NCBI RefSeq assembly: GCF_002954765.1
Contig: NZ_MTPW01000001.1
Location: 2,555,501 to 2,619,500, forward strand
DNA length: 64,000 bases
Direction: 5' to 3'
Origin: Nonlabens arenilitoris
Lineage (GTDB): Bacteria > Bacteroidota > Bacteroidia > Flavobacteriales > Flavobacteriaceae
Positions 8,251-17,776 of this stretch are shown here, in pieces; within the stretch, counting starts at the first letter, position 1; the number at the start of each line of letters is the position of its first letter. The translations under genes and the position numbers were made by a program. A model generated the notes under the pieces. That model had not been told where the DNA came from and did not search any database. It saw nothing but the letters and a program-made list of their open reading frames with translations.

Positions 8251-9579
8251 ATGAAGAAACTAGCACTACACTGGCAAATTTTAATAGGAATGGTTCTCGG
8301 AATCGTTTTTGGGTTTATCATGACTCAAGTAGATTGGGGAAAAGAATTTGTAGGTGATTGGGTCAATCCTTTTGGGACCATATTTGTCAATTTGTTGAAA
8401 CTAATTGCGGTACCATTAATTCTAGCATCATTAATCAAAGGTATCTCTGATTTAAAAGATATTGCAAAATTCCGCAATATGGGATTGCGTACGATTGTTA
8501 TTTATATATGTACGACTATAATTGCAATTACTGTAGGTCTAGGTTTAGTAAATCTATTTGCACCTGGAGATGGTATTTCTAAAGAAACTATTGCAAAACT
8601 GAGCTCTACCTATGAAGGTAATTCTAATATAGCTGGTAAACTGGCTACCGCTGCACAAACCAAAGACGCTGGACCATTACAAGCGCTAGTGGACATGGTG
8701 CCTAGTAATGCGGTCGCTGCAATGTCTAATAATAGTTTAATGCTACAGGTGATCTTCTTTGCGATTTTCTTAGGTATATCTATGTTATTAATAGGTGAGA
8801 AAAAAGCAGAACCTATGAAGAACTTCTTTGATAGTTTAAATGATGTTGTCTTAAAAATGGTAGACTTGATCATGCTTTTTGCTCCGTTTGCTGTGTTTGC
8901 TCTATTAGCAAATGTGGTTGTAAGTGCAGATGATCCAGAGGTATTACTAGCACTTTTATTTTATGCACTAACAGTGGTAGCTGGATTGCTTATTATGATT
9001 GTTATTTACTGTTTGATATTTGCATTGTACGTAAAGAAATCTCCGTTCTGGTTTTTACAAAAAATTGCTCCTGCTCAATTATTAGCTTTTTCTACTAGTT
9101 CTAGTGCTGCTACATTACCAGTTACTATGGAAAGAGTTGAAGAGCATATGGGTGTAGAGAAAGAAGTGTCTAGTTTTGTATTACCGGTAGGTGCAACAAT
9201 AAATATGGATGGAACCAGTTTATATCAAGCTGTAGCCGCAGTGTTTGTTTGTCAAGCGTTAGATATTGATTTAACCTTCAGCGCACAGTTGACCATTATT
9301 TTAACCGCATTACTTGCTTCTATAGGAAGTGCTGCCGTACCAGGAGCAGGAATGGTAATGCTCGTGATTGTACTGGAGTCTATTGATTTTCCTAGTGAAT
9401 TATTGCCAGTAGCTCTTGCCTTAATTTTTGCGGTAGATAGACCTTTAGATATGTTGCGAACTACAGTTAACGTGACAGGAGATGCAACAGTAGCATCTAT
9501 TGTTGCAAAATCTCTTGGTAAATTTGGTAAGCCTCATGTAGAGAATTGGGATGATAACCTAGAAGATGTAACTTCTTAA
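8251..9579 (+). CDS. Dicarboxylate/amino acid:cation symporter (DAACS, GltP/DctA type)
   Basis: The 442-residue inner-membrane protein has the DAACS fold with eight transmembrane helices and two re-entrant loops. The diagnostic serine-rich loop is FSTSSSAATLPVTMERV, followed by LPVGATINMDGTSLYQAV (the NMDGT motif), SIGSAAVPGAGMVMLVIVLE and FAVDRPLDMLRTTVNVTGDATVAS. Family members import C4-dicarboxylates, glutamate or aspartate with Na+ or H+. The substrate cannot be decided from sequence alone. It lies 32 bases after aroC and may be transcribed with it. Confidence 0.92.
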   Translation: MKKLALHWQILIGMVLGIVFGFIMTQVDWGKEFVGDWVNPFGTIFVNLLKLIAVPLILASLIKGISDLKDIAKFRNMGLRTIVIYICTTIIAITVGLGLVNLFAPGDGISKETIAKLSSTYEGNSNIAGKLATAAQTKDAGPLQALVDMVPSNAVAAMSNNSLMLQVIFFAIFLGISMLLIGEKKAEPMKNFFDSLNDVVLKMVDLIMLFAPFAVFALLANVVVSADDPEVLLALLFYALTVVAGLLIMIVIYCLIFALYVKKSPFWFLQKIAPAQLLAFSTSSSAATLPVTMERVEEHMGVEKEVSSFVLPVGATINMDGTSLYQAVAAVFVCQALDIDLTFSAQLTIILTALLASIGSAAVPGAGMVMLVIVLESIDFPSELLPVALALIFAVDRPLDMLRTTVNVTGDATVASIVAKSLGKFGKPHVENWDDNLEDVTS

Positions 9580-9682
9580 CGTTATGTTAATAAAAAATTA
9601 GGTATTTCACCGATTTGTTAAAGACTAAATAACAATGAACTGAAACGAATTAGGTACTTTTAAAATACTAAAGCACCTATTT

Positions 9683-11527
9683 ATGAAAGTTTTACGTATA
9701 ATTCTATTGTGCTTATTTGCATTTAATTACGCCTATGCTCAGGTAGGTATTGGTACTGAAACACCTGATCCAGCGGCAATATTGGATGTGCGTTCTGAAA
9801 TCAGCCCAGGAGTTTACGGTGGATTAAAATTACCGACACTTACATTAGCACAAAGAGCAACAATAACAGCACCCATCCCCGATGGTTTAATGATTTACCT
9901 AAGCGATGGAAACAATCGTTGTTTGCAGATTTATGATGGCACACGTAGTCAATGGATGGATTGGTATTGTATGAATGAATTGCCAGAGGCATCTCTCGTA
10001 GATTATACTGGAATTTTAGAAGTAGATGAAAATTTATCAGCTAGTTACACTTATACAGATGGTGAAAATGATACAGAATCTGGAACTTCTTATCAATGGT
10101 ATCGTGCAGATGATGCAAGTGGAACTAATGTTATTGCTATTTCAGGAGCAACCGCAGCTACTTATTTAACCACTACCGCAGACGGTAATTTTTATGTTGC
10201 TGTAGGTGTAACACCTAGAGCCAGTACTGGAGCTAGTCCAGGTATTGAGGTTTTAAGTCCTTATAGAGAAATAAAATTCAAACAGACAGAAATCGAGTTT
10301 GCCGTCGCTTCTAGTACTATCCCAGAAAATGATTTTAGCACAATCAATATTAATGTTCTCAATCCTAGTCCAACTGTTGCGACAACGGTTGAGGTCAATT
10401 TAAATGCTGCAAGCACCGCCGGTGTTTTAGGTACAGATTATGATATCGATGATAATAATAGTGTAGCGGTAACGGCTTTTCCATTCACGATGACAATTCC
10501 TGCAGGTGCGACAACTGCTAGTTTTGTTGTATACGCTTATGCAGATGATAATAATGCTGTAGATGAAATATTACAGTTAGATTTACAAAACCCTAGTGGT
10601 GGAATTAACCCAATTATAGGTGCGGTAGGTTCGCATTCAGTTACTTTTATAGATGATGATAGCGCTACTGAAATTGCCTTTGATTCTATCACCTATTCAG
10701 AAGTTGAAAACGGATTAGTCGGTTCTATTGATATCAATATCATTAATCCTTCTACTATAACAGCTACCACGGTTGAGGTAGCTCTTAACGCATCATCTAC
10801 AGCAACAAATGGAGTTGATTATGACACGGATGCCATAGGAACAGCACTAACTTTTCCTATCACAGTAACATTTCCTGCTAATACCAGTGCTTCACAACAA
10901 ATAGATTTCTTTATTACTAATGATCTCATTTCTGAAGGAGATGAAACGATTGTACTTGATTTACAAAATGTATCTGGTGGAATAAGCACCATTATAGGAG
11001 CAAATGCATCTACTACATTCAACATAGTGGATGATGAAGTGCCATTGTTTACAGAGATGAATCAAGATTTTGATTCTAGCGTTAATTGGAATTACACTCT
11101 TTCTCCAAGCGCCTATAATGTGAGCGATGATGTGTGGAATATAGTTAACTCTATGACCTCTATTTCTACGTTGAATGGAAACTTTTGGGGTATGAGGGAT
11201 TTAAATAATTCAAATGGAGGAGGGAACTTTCTTCATACATTGACTTTTGATGATGTAGATATTTCAGGAGGTACTAATGTTATATTTACATTTGATTATG
11301 AATCACAAGATTTAAATGCTGCTAGTGATCGATATGGTTATGAACTTTATTATGATGGTGTAGGGCAAGGACAGCAAAATATTTGTGCAGGTTGTGATAC
11401 AGACCTTAATGGAACTATCACTATAAATATTCCTAATACAGTTACAACATTTGGTGTTGTAATGTACGGTCGTTTCGATGGAGGAAGTGATCTCGCTGCA
11501 TTTGATAATTTTAGACTTTATCAATAA
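9683..11527 (+). CDS. Secreted surface protein with Calx-beta-like repeats
   Basis: The 614-residue protein has a signal peptide (MKVLRIILLCLFAFNYAYAQ). The flavobacterial surface module follows at about 20-110 (QVGIGTETPDPAAILDVRS, NRCLQIYDG, QWMDWYC), then a linker resembling an Ig-like fold (about 110-190). Two Calx-beta-type repeats follow at about 195-325 and 325-450; each has a V-x-V-N/A-L-N-A-S/A-S core and ends in DDD/VDDE, and the first contains YADDNNAVDEILQLDLQNPSG. The C-terminal jelly-roll-like domain (450-614) contains NFWGMRDLNNSNGGGNFLHT. Such Ca2+-binding repeats are common in adhesins. I see no type IX C-terminal sorting domain. It overlaps the next gene by one base. Confidence 0.75.
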   Translation: MKVLRIILLCLFAFNYAYAQVGIGTETPDPAAILDVRSEISPGVYGGLKLPTLTLAQRATITAPIPDGLMIYLSDGNNRCLQIYDGTRSQWMDWYCMNELPEASLVDYTGILEVDENLSASYTYTDGENDTESGTSYQWYRADDASGTNVIAISGATAATYLTTTADGNFYVAVGVTPRASTGASPGIEVLSPYREIKFKQTEIEFAVASSTIPENDFSTININVLNPSPTVATTVEVNLNAASTAGVLGTDYDIDDNNSVAVTAFPFTMTIPAGATTASFVVYAYADDNNAVDEILQLDLQNPSGGINPIIGAVGSHSVTFIDDDSATEIAFDSITYSEVENGLVGSIDINIINPSTITATTVEVALNASSTATNGVDYDTDAIGTALTFPITVTFPANTSASQQIDFFITNDLISEGDETIVLDLQNVSGGISTIIGANASTTFNIVDDEVPLFTEMNQDFDSSVNWNYTLSPSAYNVSDDVWNIVNSMTSISTLNGNFWGMRDLNNSNGGGNFLHTLTFDDVDISGGTNVIFTFDYESQDLNAASDRYGYELYYDGVGQGQQNICAGCDTDLNGTITINIPNTVTTFGVVMYGRFDGGSDLAAFDNFRLYQ

Positions 11528-12402
11528 TGAAATTTCTTCTACTCCTTCTTATACTAACAAATATATCTGCTGCACAAGTTGGTATTAATACTGATTTACC
11601 TAACGCTGCATCTGCTTTAGATATTTATGGTCAAAATACAGTAGGATTTGGTGGTCTATCAATACCTCTTGTGACAGAATCTCAAAGAGGTCAAATTATC
11701 ACCACACCTCAATCTGAAGGAATCATTGTTTTTGTGTCTTATGCCAGTGGCGTTAGATGTCTCGAGATTTATGATGGACAACAAGATGTATGGCAAAAAA
11801 TAAACTGTCTAACTTTAGATCCTATTATTTTATATACTGAGGATTTTGAAAGTTACACATCAGGTACTGGGATTAATGGATCTGGTAATTCAGGAGATTA
11901 TCCGGCTTCGGTTTCAAAATGGACTTTAAACGATATTTATGGAAGTCTAGCATCATCAGATTATGTAGAAACACAATCAGGTATGTTAGAAATTAACGAT
12001 ACTAATGGACCTATTGAGCTAGATACCCAATCTATTAACATTACTGGTTATAGTAATATATCGTTTAGTATAGATTTAAGTAGTACAGGACCGGTAGAAT
12101 ATAACCCATCACTACACAACACAGATGATACCAATTCTGTAAATGACTACATGGATGTGTCATATTCTATAGATGGTGGTGCATTTGTAACCATTACAGA
12201 TTTTAATGGTAATGGTACAACACACCATACCTTGATACCTTATTATGTAAGTGGTGGAGCAGGAAGCGCTCCTTATTTTCCAGATGATACAGTAACTCAA
12301 ACAGGATTAACCGGCTCTACTTTAGTCATAAAAGTTAGGTTTCAAAACTGGTCTGGAGATGAATTTTTCTATATTGACAATATTATAGTTACTGGTAATT
12401 AA
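11527..12402 (+). CDS. Secreted surface protein sharing the N-terminal module of its neighbour
   Basis: The 291-residue protein begins with a signal peptide (MKFLLLLLILTNISAAQ). The same QVGIN..P.AASALDIYG module follows, with VRCLEIYDGQQDVWQKINC echoing the upstream protein. A beta-rich domain from about 100 onward (DFESYTSGTGINGSGNSG, ...EFFYIDNIIVTGN) resembles carbohydrate-binding or adhesin jelly-rolls. Its ATG overlaps the stop of the previous gene (TAATG), so both are expressed together, and probably both are displayed outside the outer membrane. The ligand is unknown. Confidence 0.7.
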   Translation: MKFLLLLLILTNISAAQVGINTDLPNAASALDIYGQNTVGFGGLSIPLVTESQRGQIITTPQSEGIIVFVSYASGVRCLEIYDGQQDVWQKINCLTLDPIILYTEDFESYTSGTGINGSGNSGDYPASVSKWTLNDIYGSLASSDYVETQSGMLEINDTNGPIELDTQSINITGYSNISFSIDLSSTGPVEYNPSLHNTDDTNSVNDYMDVSYSIDGGAFVTITDFNGNGTTHHTLIPYYVSGGAGSAPYFPDDTVTQTGLTGSTLVIKVRFQNWSGDEFFYIDNIIVTGN

Positions 12403-12520
12403 GAAAAACTTTTTTAGCCTCTTAAAGTTGCTGTTAAAAAAGCCTTATTATTATAATACTACACTGGTTACTATCAGATTTTCTTCTTAGTTTTAAGCAC
12501 TACCAACTAAATTTGAAAAC

Positions 12521-13552
12521 ATGAATATTTGTTTCATCATGTATCCGTGGGACGAGATACAACCAGAACACGATTCTACACTAGCAATAATTCATGAATG
12601 TGTAAAGCGTGGCCATAAAGTAGCCGTTGCCACACCTGCAAACCTTACAATAAGAGATAGTATAGCATATGCCTTTTCTAGTGTAATTAAAAAGATGGAA
12701 AAGGTGCCAGCACAGTTCAAATCTTTTTACAAGCAAGTAGAGCTTAAAGAAAAGATGTTGCCACTAGCAGGATTTGACATTATTATGATGAGAGCAAATC
12801 CACCATTAGACCCTATAGCTTTAAATTTTTTAGATTCTGTAAAAGATGATGTATTTATAGTTAATGATATTGAAGGATTGCGAGAAGCAAATAATAAACT
12901 ATATACCGCTTGTTTTGAAGATCCTAATAACGAGATAATTCCCGCAACGCATGTTTCAAAAAACAAAGAATATCTAAAAAGTGTCATTAAAGATAATCCA
13001 AAGGATCGCATGATCATGAAACCATTAAATGGTTTTGGAGGTAGTGGTGTTATTATGATTGAGAAAAACGCGATGCATAATGTTAACTCATTGCTAGATT
13101 TTTATATCGATAATAAAGACGGTACTACTAATTATGTCATACTACAAGATTATATAGAAGGAGCAGATCAAGGCGATACTCGTATCTTATTGCTTAATGG
13201 TAAGCCCATAGGAGCTGTGAAACGAGTTCCTGGAGATGAAGATCATCGTTCTAACATTAGTGCTGGTGGTACCTTTCAACGTCACCAATTAACTAAAGCA
13301 GAAAAAAACCTATGTCATAAGATAGGTCCTAAACTTGTTAAAGATGGACTATATTTTGTAGGCATCGATGTTATTAATGGAATGTTAGTAGAGGTAAACG
13401 TAATGTCGCCAGGCGGTATTACTTACATAAACAAGGTATCTAAAGTAAAATTACAATGTAAAGTTGTCGACTTTTTTGAAGAAGTTGTAGGTGAAAAAAT
13501 ACTAGCTTCAGAGAGAAGAGATAAATTAAAAAGCTCCATACGCAATGCTTAA
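12521..13552 (+). CDS. ATP-grasp ligase, glutathione synthase/RimK-like
   Basis: The 343-residue protein opens MNICFIMYPWDEIQPEHDST, the pre-ATP-grasp domain seen in GshB-like enzymes. The ATP-grasp domain has the phosphate-binding loop MKPLNGFGGSGVIMIEKNA (about 167-186) and LQDYIEGADQGDTRILLLNGKPIGAVKR. The metal ligands lie in MLVEVNVMSPGG, with E291 and N293. These enzymes activate a carboxylate as an acyl phosphate and couple it to an amine. It is the first gene of a four-gene overlapping operon, and its stop overlaps the next ATG by eight bases. A true glutathione synthetase would need a gamma-glutamylcysteine ligase, and none is next to it. The substrate is therefore open: a peptide, amino-acid or tail ligase is plausible. 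Confidence 0.8.
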   Translation: MNICFIMYPWDEIQPEHDSTLAIIHECVKRGHKVAVATPANLTIRDSIAYAFSSVIKKMEKVPAQFKSFYKQVELKEKMLPLAGFDIIMMRANPPLDPIALNFLDSVKDDVFIVNDIEGLREANNKLYTACFEDPNNEIIPATHVSKNKEYLKSVIKDNPKDRMIMKPLNGFGGSGVIMIEKNAMHNVNSLLDFYIDNKDGTTNYVILQDYIEGADQGDTRILLLNGKPIGAVKRVPGDEDHRSNISAGGTFQRHQLTKAEKNLCHKIGPKLVKDGLYFVGIDVINGMLVEVNVMSPGGITYINKVSKVKLQCKVVDFFEEVVGEKILASERRDKLKSSIRNA

Positions 13553-14381
13553 ATTAAGTATCACTGAAATGCTGATGAAAATCGAGCGTGAAGAGCGATT
13601 TCATGCTGTGGCTACCGATTATTCTTTTTCAATTAAAATAGATAAATATGTACCCTTTGTTTGTGCAGCGGTACACGATGGCCATCACTTTCAGAAACAA
13701 TTGTGGGACAACTGTATGCATACACAGTATGACCGCTGGTATGAGGAAGATCCTTGTACTGGTGAGATGATTTCGGGATTACCTATTACTCTTATAGCAC
13801 ATGATTCTAGGTTTGAATACGATTTAAATAGAGATCCACTTGAAGCTATCTATGAAACTGCTTGGGGAAAAGAGCTATGGAAAAAACCGCTTTCGCGAAA
13901 GCAGAAAGATCAAGCCATTTTAAAGCATAATAATTTTTATAGAGTGGTACTGTCTTTGATAGTAAAGCTAGAAGAAATGTTTGGGTCGACGGTATTCTAT
14001 GATATACATTCTTATAATTGGAAAAGATGGGATCGTAAAGTACCCGTATTTAATCTAGGAACTAAAAATATAGATCAAGACCGATTTGTACATGACATAC
14101 AACAGTGGAAGGAAATACTAGATAAAATTGAATTGCCTATAGAACAAGAAATCAACTGCGGGATTAACGATGTATTTCAAGGTAATGGCTACTTTTTAAA
14201 ATATGTCACATCTAACTCCTTAAATACTTTAGTACTGGCAACAGAGATTTCTAAAGTATATTGTGATGAAGAAACTGGAGTCATTTATCCAGATATTGTT
14301 CACGCGATAAAAGATCAATTTAAGTATTATATACAAGCGCATGCACACAGATTTTATGAAAGACACGAACGTATTGTTTAA
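13545..14381 (+). CDS. N-formylglutamate amidohydrolase-like hydrolase (FGase family)
   Basis: The 278-residue protein has the FGase-type zinc hydrolase features: VCAAVHDGHHFQKQLWD with H44-x3-H48, DPCTGEMISGLPITLIAHDSRFEYDLNRDP, and FYDIHSYN. The canonical family cleaves N-formylglutamate in histidine degradation, but no hut genes are present here. The gene is embedded between an ATP-grasp ligase and a DUF1704 peptidase, overlapping both. The context suggests it removes a group that the ligase adds or acts on the same peptide-like substrate; that is inference. A copy of the palindrome is read as LSRK in this gene. Confidence 0.78.
   Translation: MLKLSITEMLMKIEREERFHAVATDYSFSIKIDKYVPFVCAAVHDGHHFQKQLWDNCMHTQYDRWYEEDPCTGEMISGLPITLIAHDSRFEYDLNRDPLEAIYETAWGKELWKKPLSRKQKDQAILKHNNFYRVVLSLIVKLEEMFGSTVFYDIHSYNWKRWDRKVPVFNLGTKNIDQDRFVHDIQQWKEILDKIELPIEQEINCGINDVFQGNGYFLKYVTSNSLNTLVLATEISKVYCDEETGVIYPDIVHAIKDQFKYYIQAHAHRFYERHERIV
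13888..13903. repeat. 16-bp palindrome (last base differs) inside the FGase-like gene
   Basis: Fifteen of 16 bases match (ends GCA instead of GCG). It is read CTT TCG CGA AAG, giving LSRK, a different frame from the copies in aroC and purL. Confidence 0.85.
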
Positions 14382-15537
14382 GGGAGAAAAACTTAATCAC
14401 GCAGCTATTTATGATATAGATGCAAACGTTCATAGACTAGTAAGTAAAATTGAGTTGCTGGCCTACATCAATCCATTAAATATCGCACAAGAACGCAAAA
14501 ACTTCTTTAAAGAAAAATTCAATTACCAACCTGATTTTAAGTATCGTAAGGTAAAATTTAAACCTTATAAACTTCATAGACTATTTTTCTCTCAACGATT
14601 AGAACGTGTAGAAGATGAGTTAATTCAAAGTCTTTATAAAGATATTATATACACATATAGTGGTCTTGTACAATGTATTGAGACGATTAAAGAGCCAGGA
14701 AACAAATTTTACTTTAATAGTCTAAGATTCTTTGGAACGCCTACAGAAAGGATGGTAGATAATGCAAAGTTTATCTTGCATCATCAGGTACCTGTTTCTG
14801 AAAAGGCTTTATTTGAAAAAACGTTATCTACAGAAGACGCCATAGAATATTTTAAAAACTTCAGAAATCAATATGGTTTTGATTTTTCTATAAAAACCAG
14901 TTCTGCCATGAGTGCTGCAGCGATGGTTTCTAATAATGAACAATGTTTATATCTCAAAAAGAATCAAAAGTTCTCGAGACATGAGCTAGAATTACTAGGC
15001 CATCATGAAATAGGTGTCCATCTAGTCACTACTTTCAATGCGTTAGAACAACCTTTAAAGGTTTTTAGTAACGGCTTTCCTAATAATGTAGAGACTCAAG
15101 AAGGGCTTGCGGTTATGTCTGAATATTTAAGCGGTAATCTGACCATGACTCGCTTACATGAACTAGCTTATAGAGTTATAGCGGTAGACTCTCTTACAAA
15201 AGGCTACTCCTTTGCAGATACTTTTGATCTTATACATAATCAGTATAAGTTAAAAAAAGAAAAAGCTTTTAATATCACCTTGCGTGTGCACCGTGGTGGA
15301 GGTTTTACTAAAGACGCCTTGTACTTATCTGGTCTTAAGAAAATATATGATCTGTACAAAGCTGGAAACTCACTAGATCATTTGATGATGGGGAAATGCT
15401 CACTAGAGTATGCTCCAGTAGTTAATGAATTGTTGAATCAAGGACTAGCCATACCGTCAAAATATAAATCACTATCCCTGCAATTAGAGCCTGTCATTGA
15501 TCCAACCATTGATTTTATTTTAAAAAATCTTAAATAA
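14341..15537 (+). CDS. DUF1704 metallopeptidase (QEGLA-motif protein)
   Basis: The 398-residue protein belongs to the family annotated as flavohemoglobin expression-modulating QEGLA motif protein (DUF1704). It has H222-E-I-G-V-H227 (HExxxH, in GHHEIGVHLVTTFN) and E254 in ETQEGLAVMSEYLSG, giving a set of two histidines and a glutamate to bind zinc. THYR-like and RVHRGGGFTKDALYLSG stretches complete the family pattern. Eukaryotic DUF1704 proteins (MATCAP/KIAA0895L) are carboxypeptidases that remove the C-terminal tyrosine of alpha-tubulin. It starts inside the FGase gene (41-base overlap; ATG 14356 is an alternative) and its stop overlaps the next ATG by one base. Peptidase activity is likely; the substrate is unknown. 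Confidence 0.82.
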   Translation: MHTDFMKDTNVLFKGEKLNHAAIYDIDANVHRLVSKIELLAYINPLNIAQERKNFFKEKFNYQPDFKYRKVKFKPYKLHRLFFSQRLERVEDELIQSLYKDIIYTYSGLVQCIETIKEPGNKFYFNSLRFFGTPTERMVDNAKFILHHQVPVSEKALFEKTLSTEDAIEYFKNFRNQYGFDFSIKTSSAMSAAAMVSNNEQCLYLKKNQKFSRHELELLGHHEIGVHLVTTFNALEQPLKVFSNGFPNNVETQEGLAVMSEYLSGNLTMTRLHELAYRVIAVDSLTKGYSFADTFDLIHNQYKLKKEKAFNITLRVHRGGGFTKDALYLSGLKKIYDLYKAGNSLDHLMMGKCSLEYAPVVNELLNQGLAIPSKYKSLSLQLEPVIDPTIDFILKNLK

Positions 15538-16889
15538 TGAGATATCTCATACTGCTTTTTACATGTTTTTGCTTTTTAGTAGCTCAATCTCAAAAGAAAG
15601 TTCCTGTAAACTTAACCTTTGAGTATACAGATACACTTACTGTTAACGAATTTGTCTGGGTAGGGCAACCAGGATTAGATTATGGTACCTCTCTAGAAGC
15701 TATGGAAAATGGCTATTTACCTTATAACGGCTTTCAGTATTTAAACTGGTTGAATCATAAAGTACAGTTACATTTAGAAGAGGAAGATACTTTTACTATT
15801 GTATTAGGTCAGGATTTTGATGAGTATAGTTTCTATTATGCTGGTGAGGTAGGAGCTATTAAAAACAATTATATATTAGATAGAGTTCGATTATTACAAG
15901 AATTAGAAACAGATGCTTCTTATCAAAAGTCAGATAGAGAACAGGCAAAGTTGTTATTAGAACAAAAGAAGGACAGTATGCTATCCATAGCTGGATCCTT
16001 AGGGCTTACAGATTCTTTTATAAAGGATGAAAAAAAATATTGGCAGTATTATATCAATTACCACTACGTTTTTCATGATGTACTACGTAATGAAGACTTA
16101 GATTTTACATCACTAGACATAACTGATTTTCCTGAAATGGATTATGACAATCAAGAAGATCATTTTAATTATAGAGATTATTTAAAATTAAGTCTGGCTT
16201 ACCATTATCTGAAAATTAATACGCTGCAGGATTATGATAGTATGAAAGATGCAGTAAAAGATATTGATTCAAGAATTCTTAAATTTAGTTTAATACCTAT
16301 TTGGGCTGATCAGATTTATAAAAGAAATTCTCGTAGCGAGGATTACATGCGATTAGTCAATAGATTTTCTAATTCACCTTCTCATTACCGATCTGTAAAG
16401 GATATCTATAATAAACGGAATAGGTTAACGCAGGGAGATTTCTTTCCTTTTCCTGAAACGACTGATTTTTATGATAAACCTATTGAGCTAGAAAAGGCTA
16501 AAGGTAAGCCAGCATATATACTAATATATGCGCCAGAAGATGAGTATATTGATAACAACTTTCTAAAGTGGAATCAATTTTATTTACAACATCGAGATGA
16601 AGATGCGCGTTTTATTACTATCGGTCTAGGGACTGATCGAGTTAAGGCAGTTTTTAAAGATGTTTTTTTAAATTCTCAAATTGTAGGATCCCATTTAAGT
16701 ACCAGTCCCAGAGAAGCTAGAAATCTTTTAGAAAATCTAAGTATAGGTTATGTGCCTACCATTATCAAGATAGATGAAAGCGGTAACATCATTGATTTTA
16801 ATGTAAATGCTAACTTAAAAAAAGTAAATCCTTTTCAAAGTCGTCCCATTATTTTAAGATGGAGATCTGAACTAGGGAAAAGCTTTTAG
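15537..16889 (+). CDS. Exported protein with C-terminal thioredoxin-like fold, no CXXC
   Basis: The 450-residue protein has a signal peptide ([19 protein letters not shown]). A helical, acidic middle part follows, and about 140 C-terminal residues look like a thioredoxin fold of the TlpA/DUF4369 sort ([59 protein letters not shown], with the cis-proline in VPT). The CXXC redox motif is absent: the position holds PEDEY. It therefore probably acts as a binding or scaffold protein. It is the last gene of the operon starting at 12521 (TAATG overlap) and converges by four bases with the DUF3050 gene. Confidence 0.65.
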   Translation: MRYLILLFTCFCFLVAQSQKKVPVNLTFEYTDTLTVNEFVWVGQPGLDYGTSLEAMENGYLPYNGFQYLNWLNHKVQLHLEEEDTFTIVLGQDFDEYSFYYAGEVGAIKNNYILDRVRLLQELETDASYQKSDREQAKLLLEQKKDSMLSIAGSLGLTDSFIKDEKKYWQYYINYHYVFHDVLRNEDLDFTSLDITDFPEMDYDNQEDHFNYRDYLKLSLAYHYLKINTLQDYDSMKDAVKDIDSRILKFSLIPIWADQIYKRNSRSEDYMRLVNRFSNSPSHYRSVKDIYNKRNRLTQGDFFPFPETTDFYDKPIELEKAKGKPAYILIYAPEDEYIDNNFLKWNQFYLQHRDEDARFITIGLGTDRVKAVFKDVFLNSQIVGSHLSTSPREARNLLENLSIGYVPTIIKIDESGNIIDFNVNANLKKVNPFQSRPIILRWRSELGKSF

Positions 16890-17677
16890 TGGTTATATGA
16901 TACTTGCATTTTATCTTCAGTAATCTGATTATTGATAGTATCCCATAAGGCAATCCTTTTTTCGAGCGCTAATTTTGCAACGGTTAAGACTTCATCCCAC
17001 TTTACTTGATCTGTACCACATAATTCCTCTATCATCTGTAATGATAAAGGACCATGCTCATCTCCATCTAATTCTATATGTCGTTCTAGGTAATAGCGTA
17101 GTTTATTAAATTTATTATTCTTAGCATCGGCAGTTTTAAGAATCTCTATAAATATATCAGGTATTACATCTTCTCTGCCAAAGGTGAAAGCAGACGCTAT
17201 TAAATGTGCTTTATCGGTCTCAATGATGTCAAAGGTGAATTTCACAAAATCAATAACACCATCATTAATTTCAAGTTTTCTTAATGCCGATCCTACAGTC
17301 TCTCCAGATTGAATTGAATTTATAAAATCTTGAATTTGATGAGTATCTGCACCGACTTGATACATCGCATCTAGATACATTTCAAAATGACTTTTAGGCT
17401 CGCCTATTTCATTAATATCACTTTCTTCACCATGTACTATCTCATTGATAAAACGGGCTAGAGTAGGGTTTTTTACAGGTATCCATGGAGTGGAAACATT
17501 AGTTAATTGAATTTGTAAAGATTTTAAAAGTGACATAAAATCCCATACTGCATACACATGGTTCTCCATAAACATTTTTACATCATCCATACTAGATAAA
17601 TTATTGTATAGTTGATGTTGTTGCAATTGATTTCTTAAATCAGCAATTTGGTCTTCTATGTGATGTACTTGTTTCAT
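16886..17677 (-). CDS. DUF3050 protein, heme-oxygenase-like fold
   Basis: The 263-residue protein matches the DUF3050 pattern: [58 protein letters not shown] and [22 protein letters not shown]. The conserved E/H/D/E/H residues in helices (E in EIVHGEE, H in SHFE, E and H in [14 protein letters not shown]) are the sort used by heme-oxygenase-like di-iron enzymes. I infer a metal-dependent oxygenase. The substrate is not known. Its stop overlaps that of the convergent thioredoxin-like gene. It is not obviously in an operon. Confidence 0.75.
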   Translation of the reverse strand: MKQVHHIEDQIADLRNQLQQHQLYNNLSSMDDVKMFMENHVYAVWDFMSLLKSLQIQLTNVSTPWIPVKNPTLARFINEIVHGEESDINEIGEPKSHFEMYLDAMYQVGADTHQIQDFINSIQSGETVGSALRKLEINDGVIDFVKFTFDIIETDKAHLIASAFTFGREDVIPDIFIEILKTADAKNNKFNKLRYYLERHIELDGDEHGPLSLQMIEELCGTDQVKWDEVLTVAKLALEKRIALWDTINNQITEDKMQVSYNH

Positions 17678-17776
17678 CCTATCGTCATTTGATTTTTACA
17701 ACCATGTAGTTGTAAAAGGAAACGGCAACTTACATCCTGATTTGTTGAGAAATTTTAAAATTTCCTTAAAAGTGAT

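Noticed and set aside
12521..13552. Calling the ATP-grasp gene gshB
   Set aside because: The fold matches, but there is no gamma-glutamylcysteine ligase nearby and the operon context points elsewhere.
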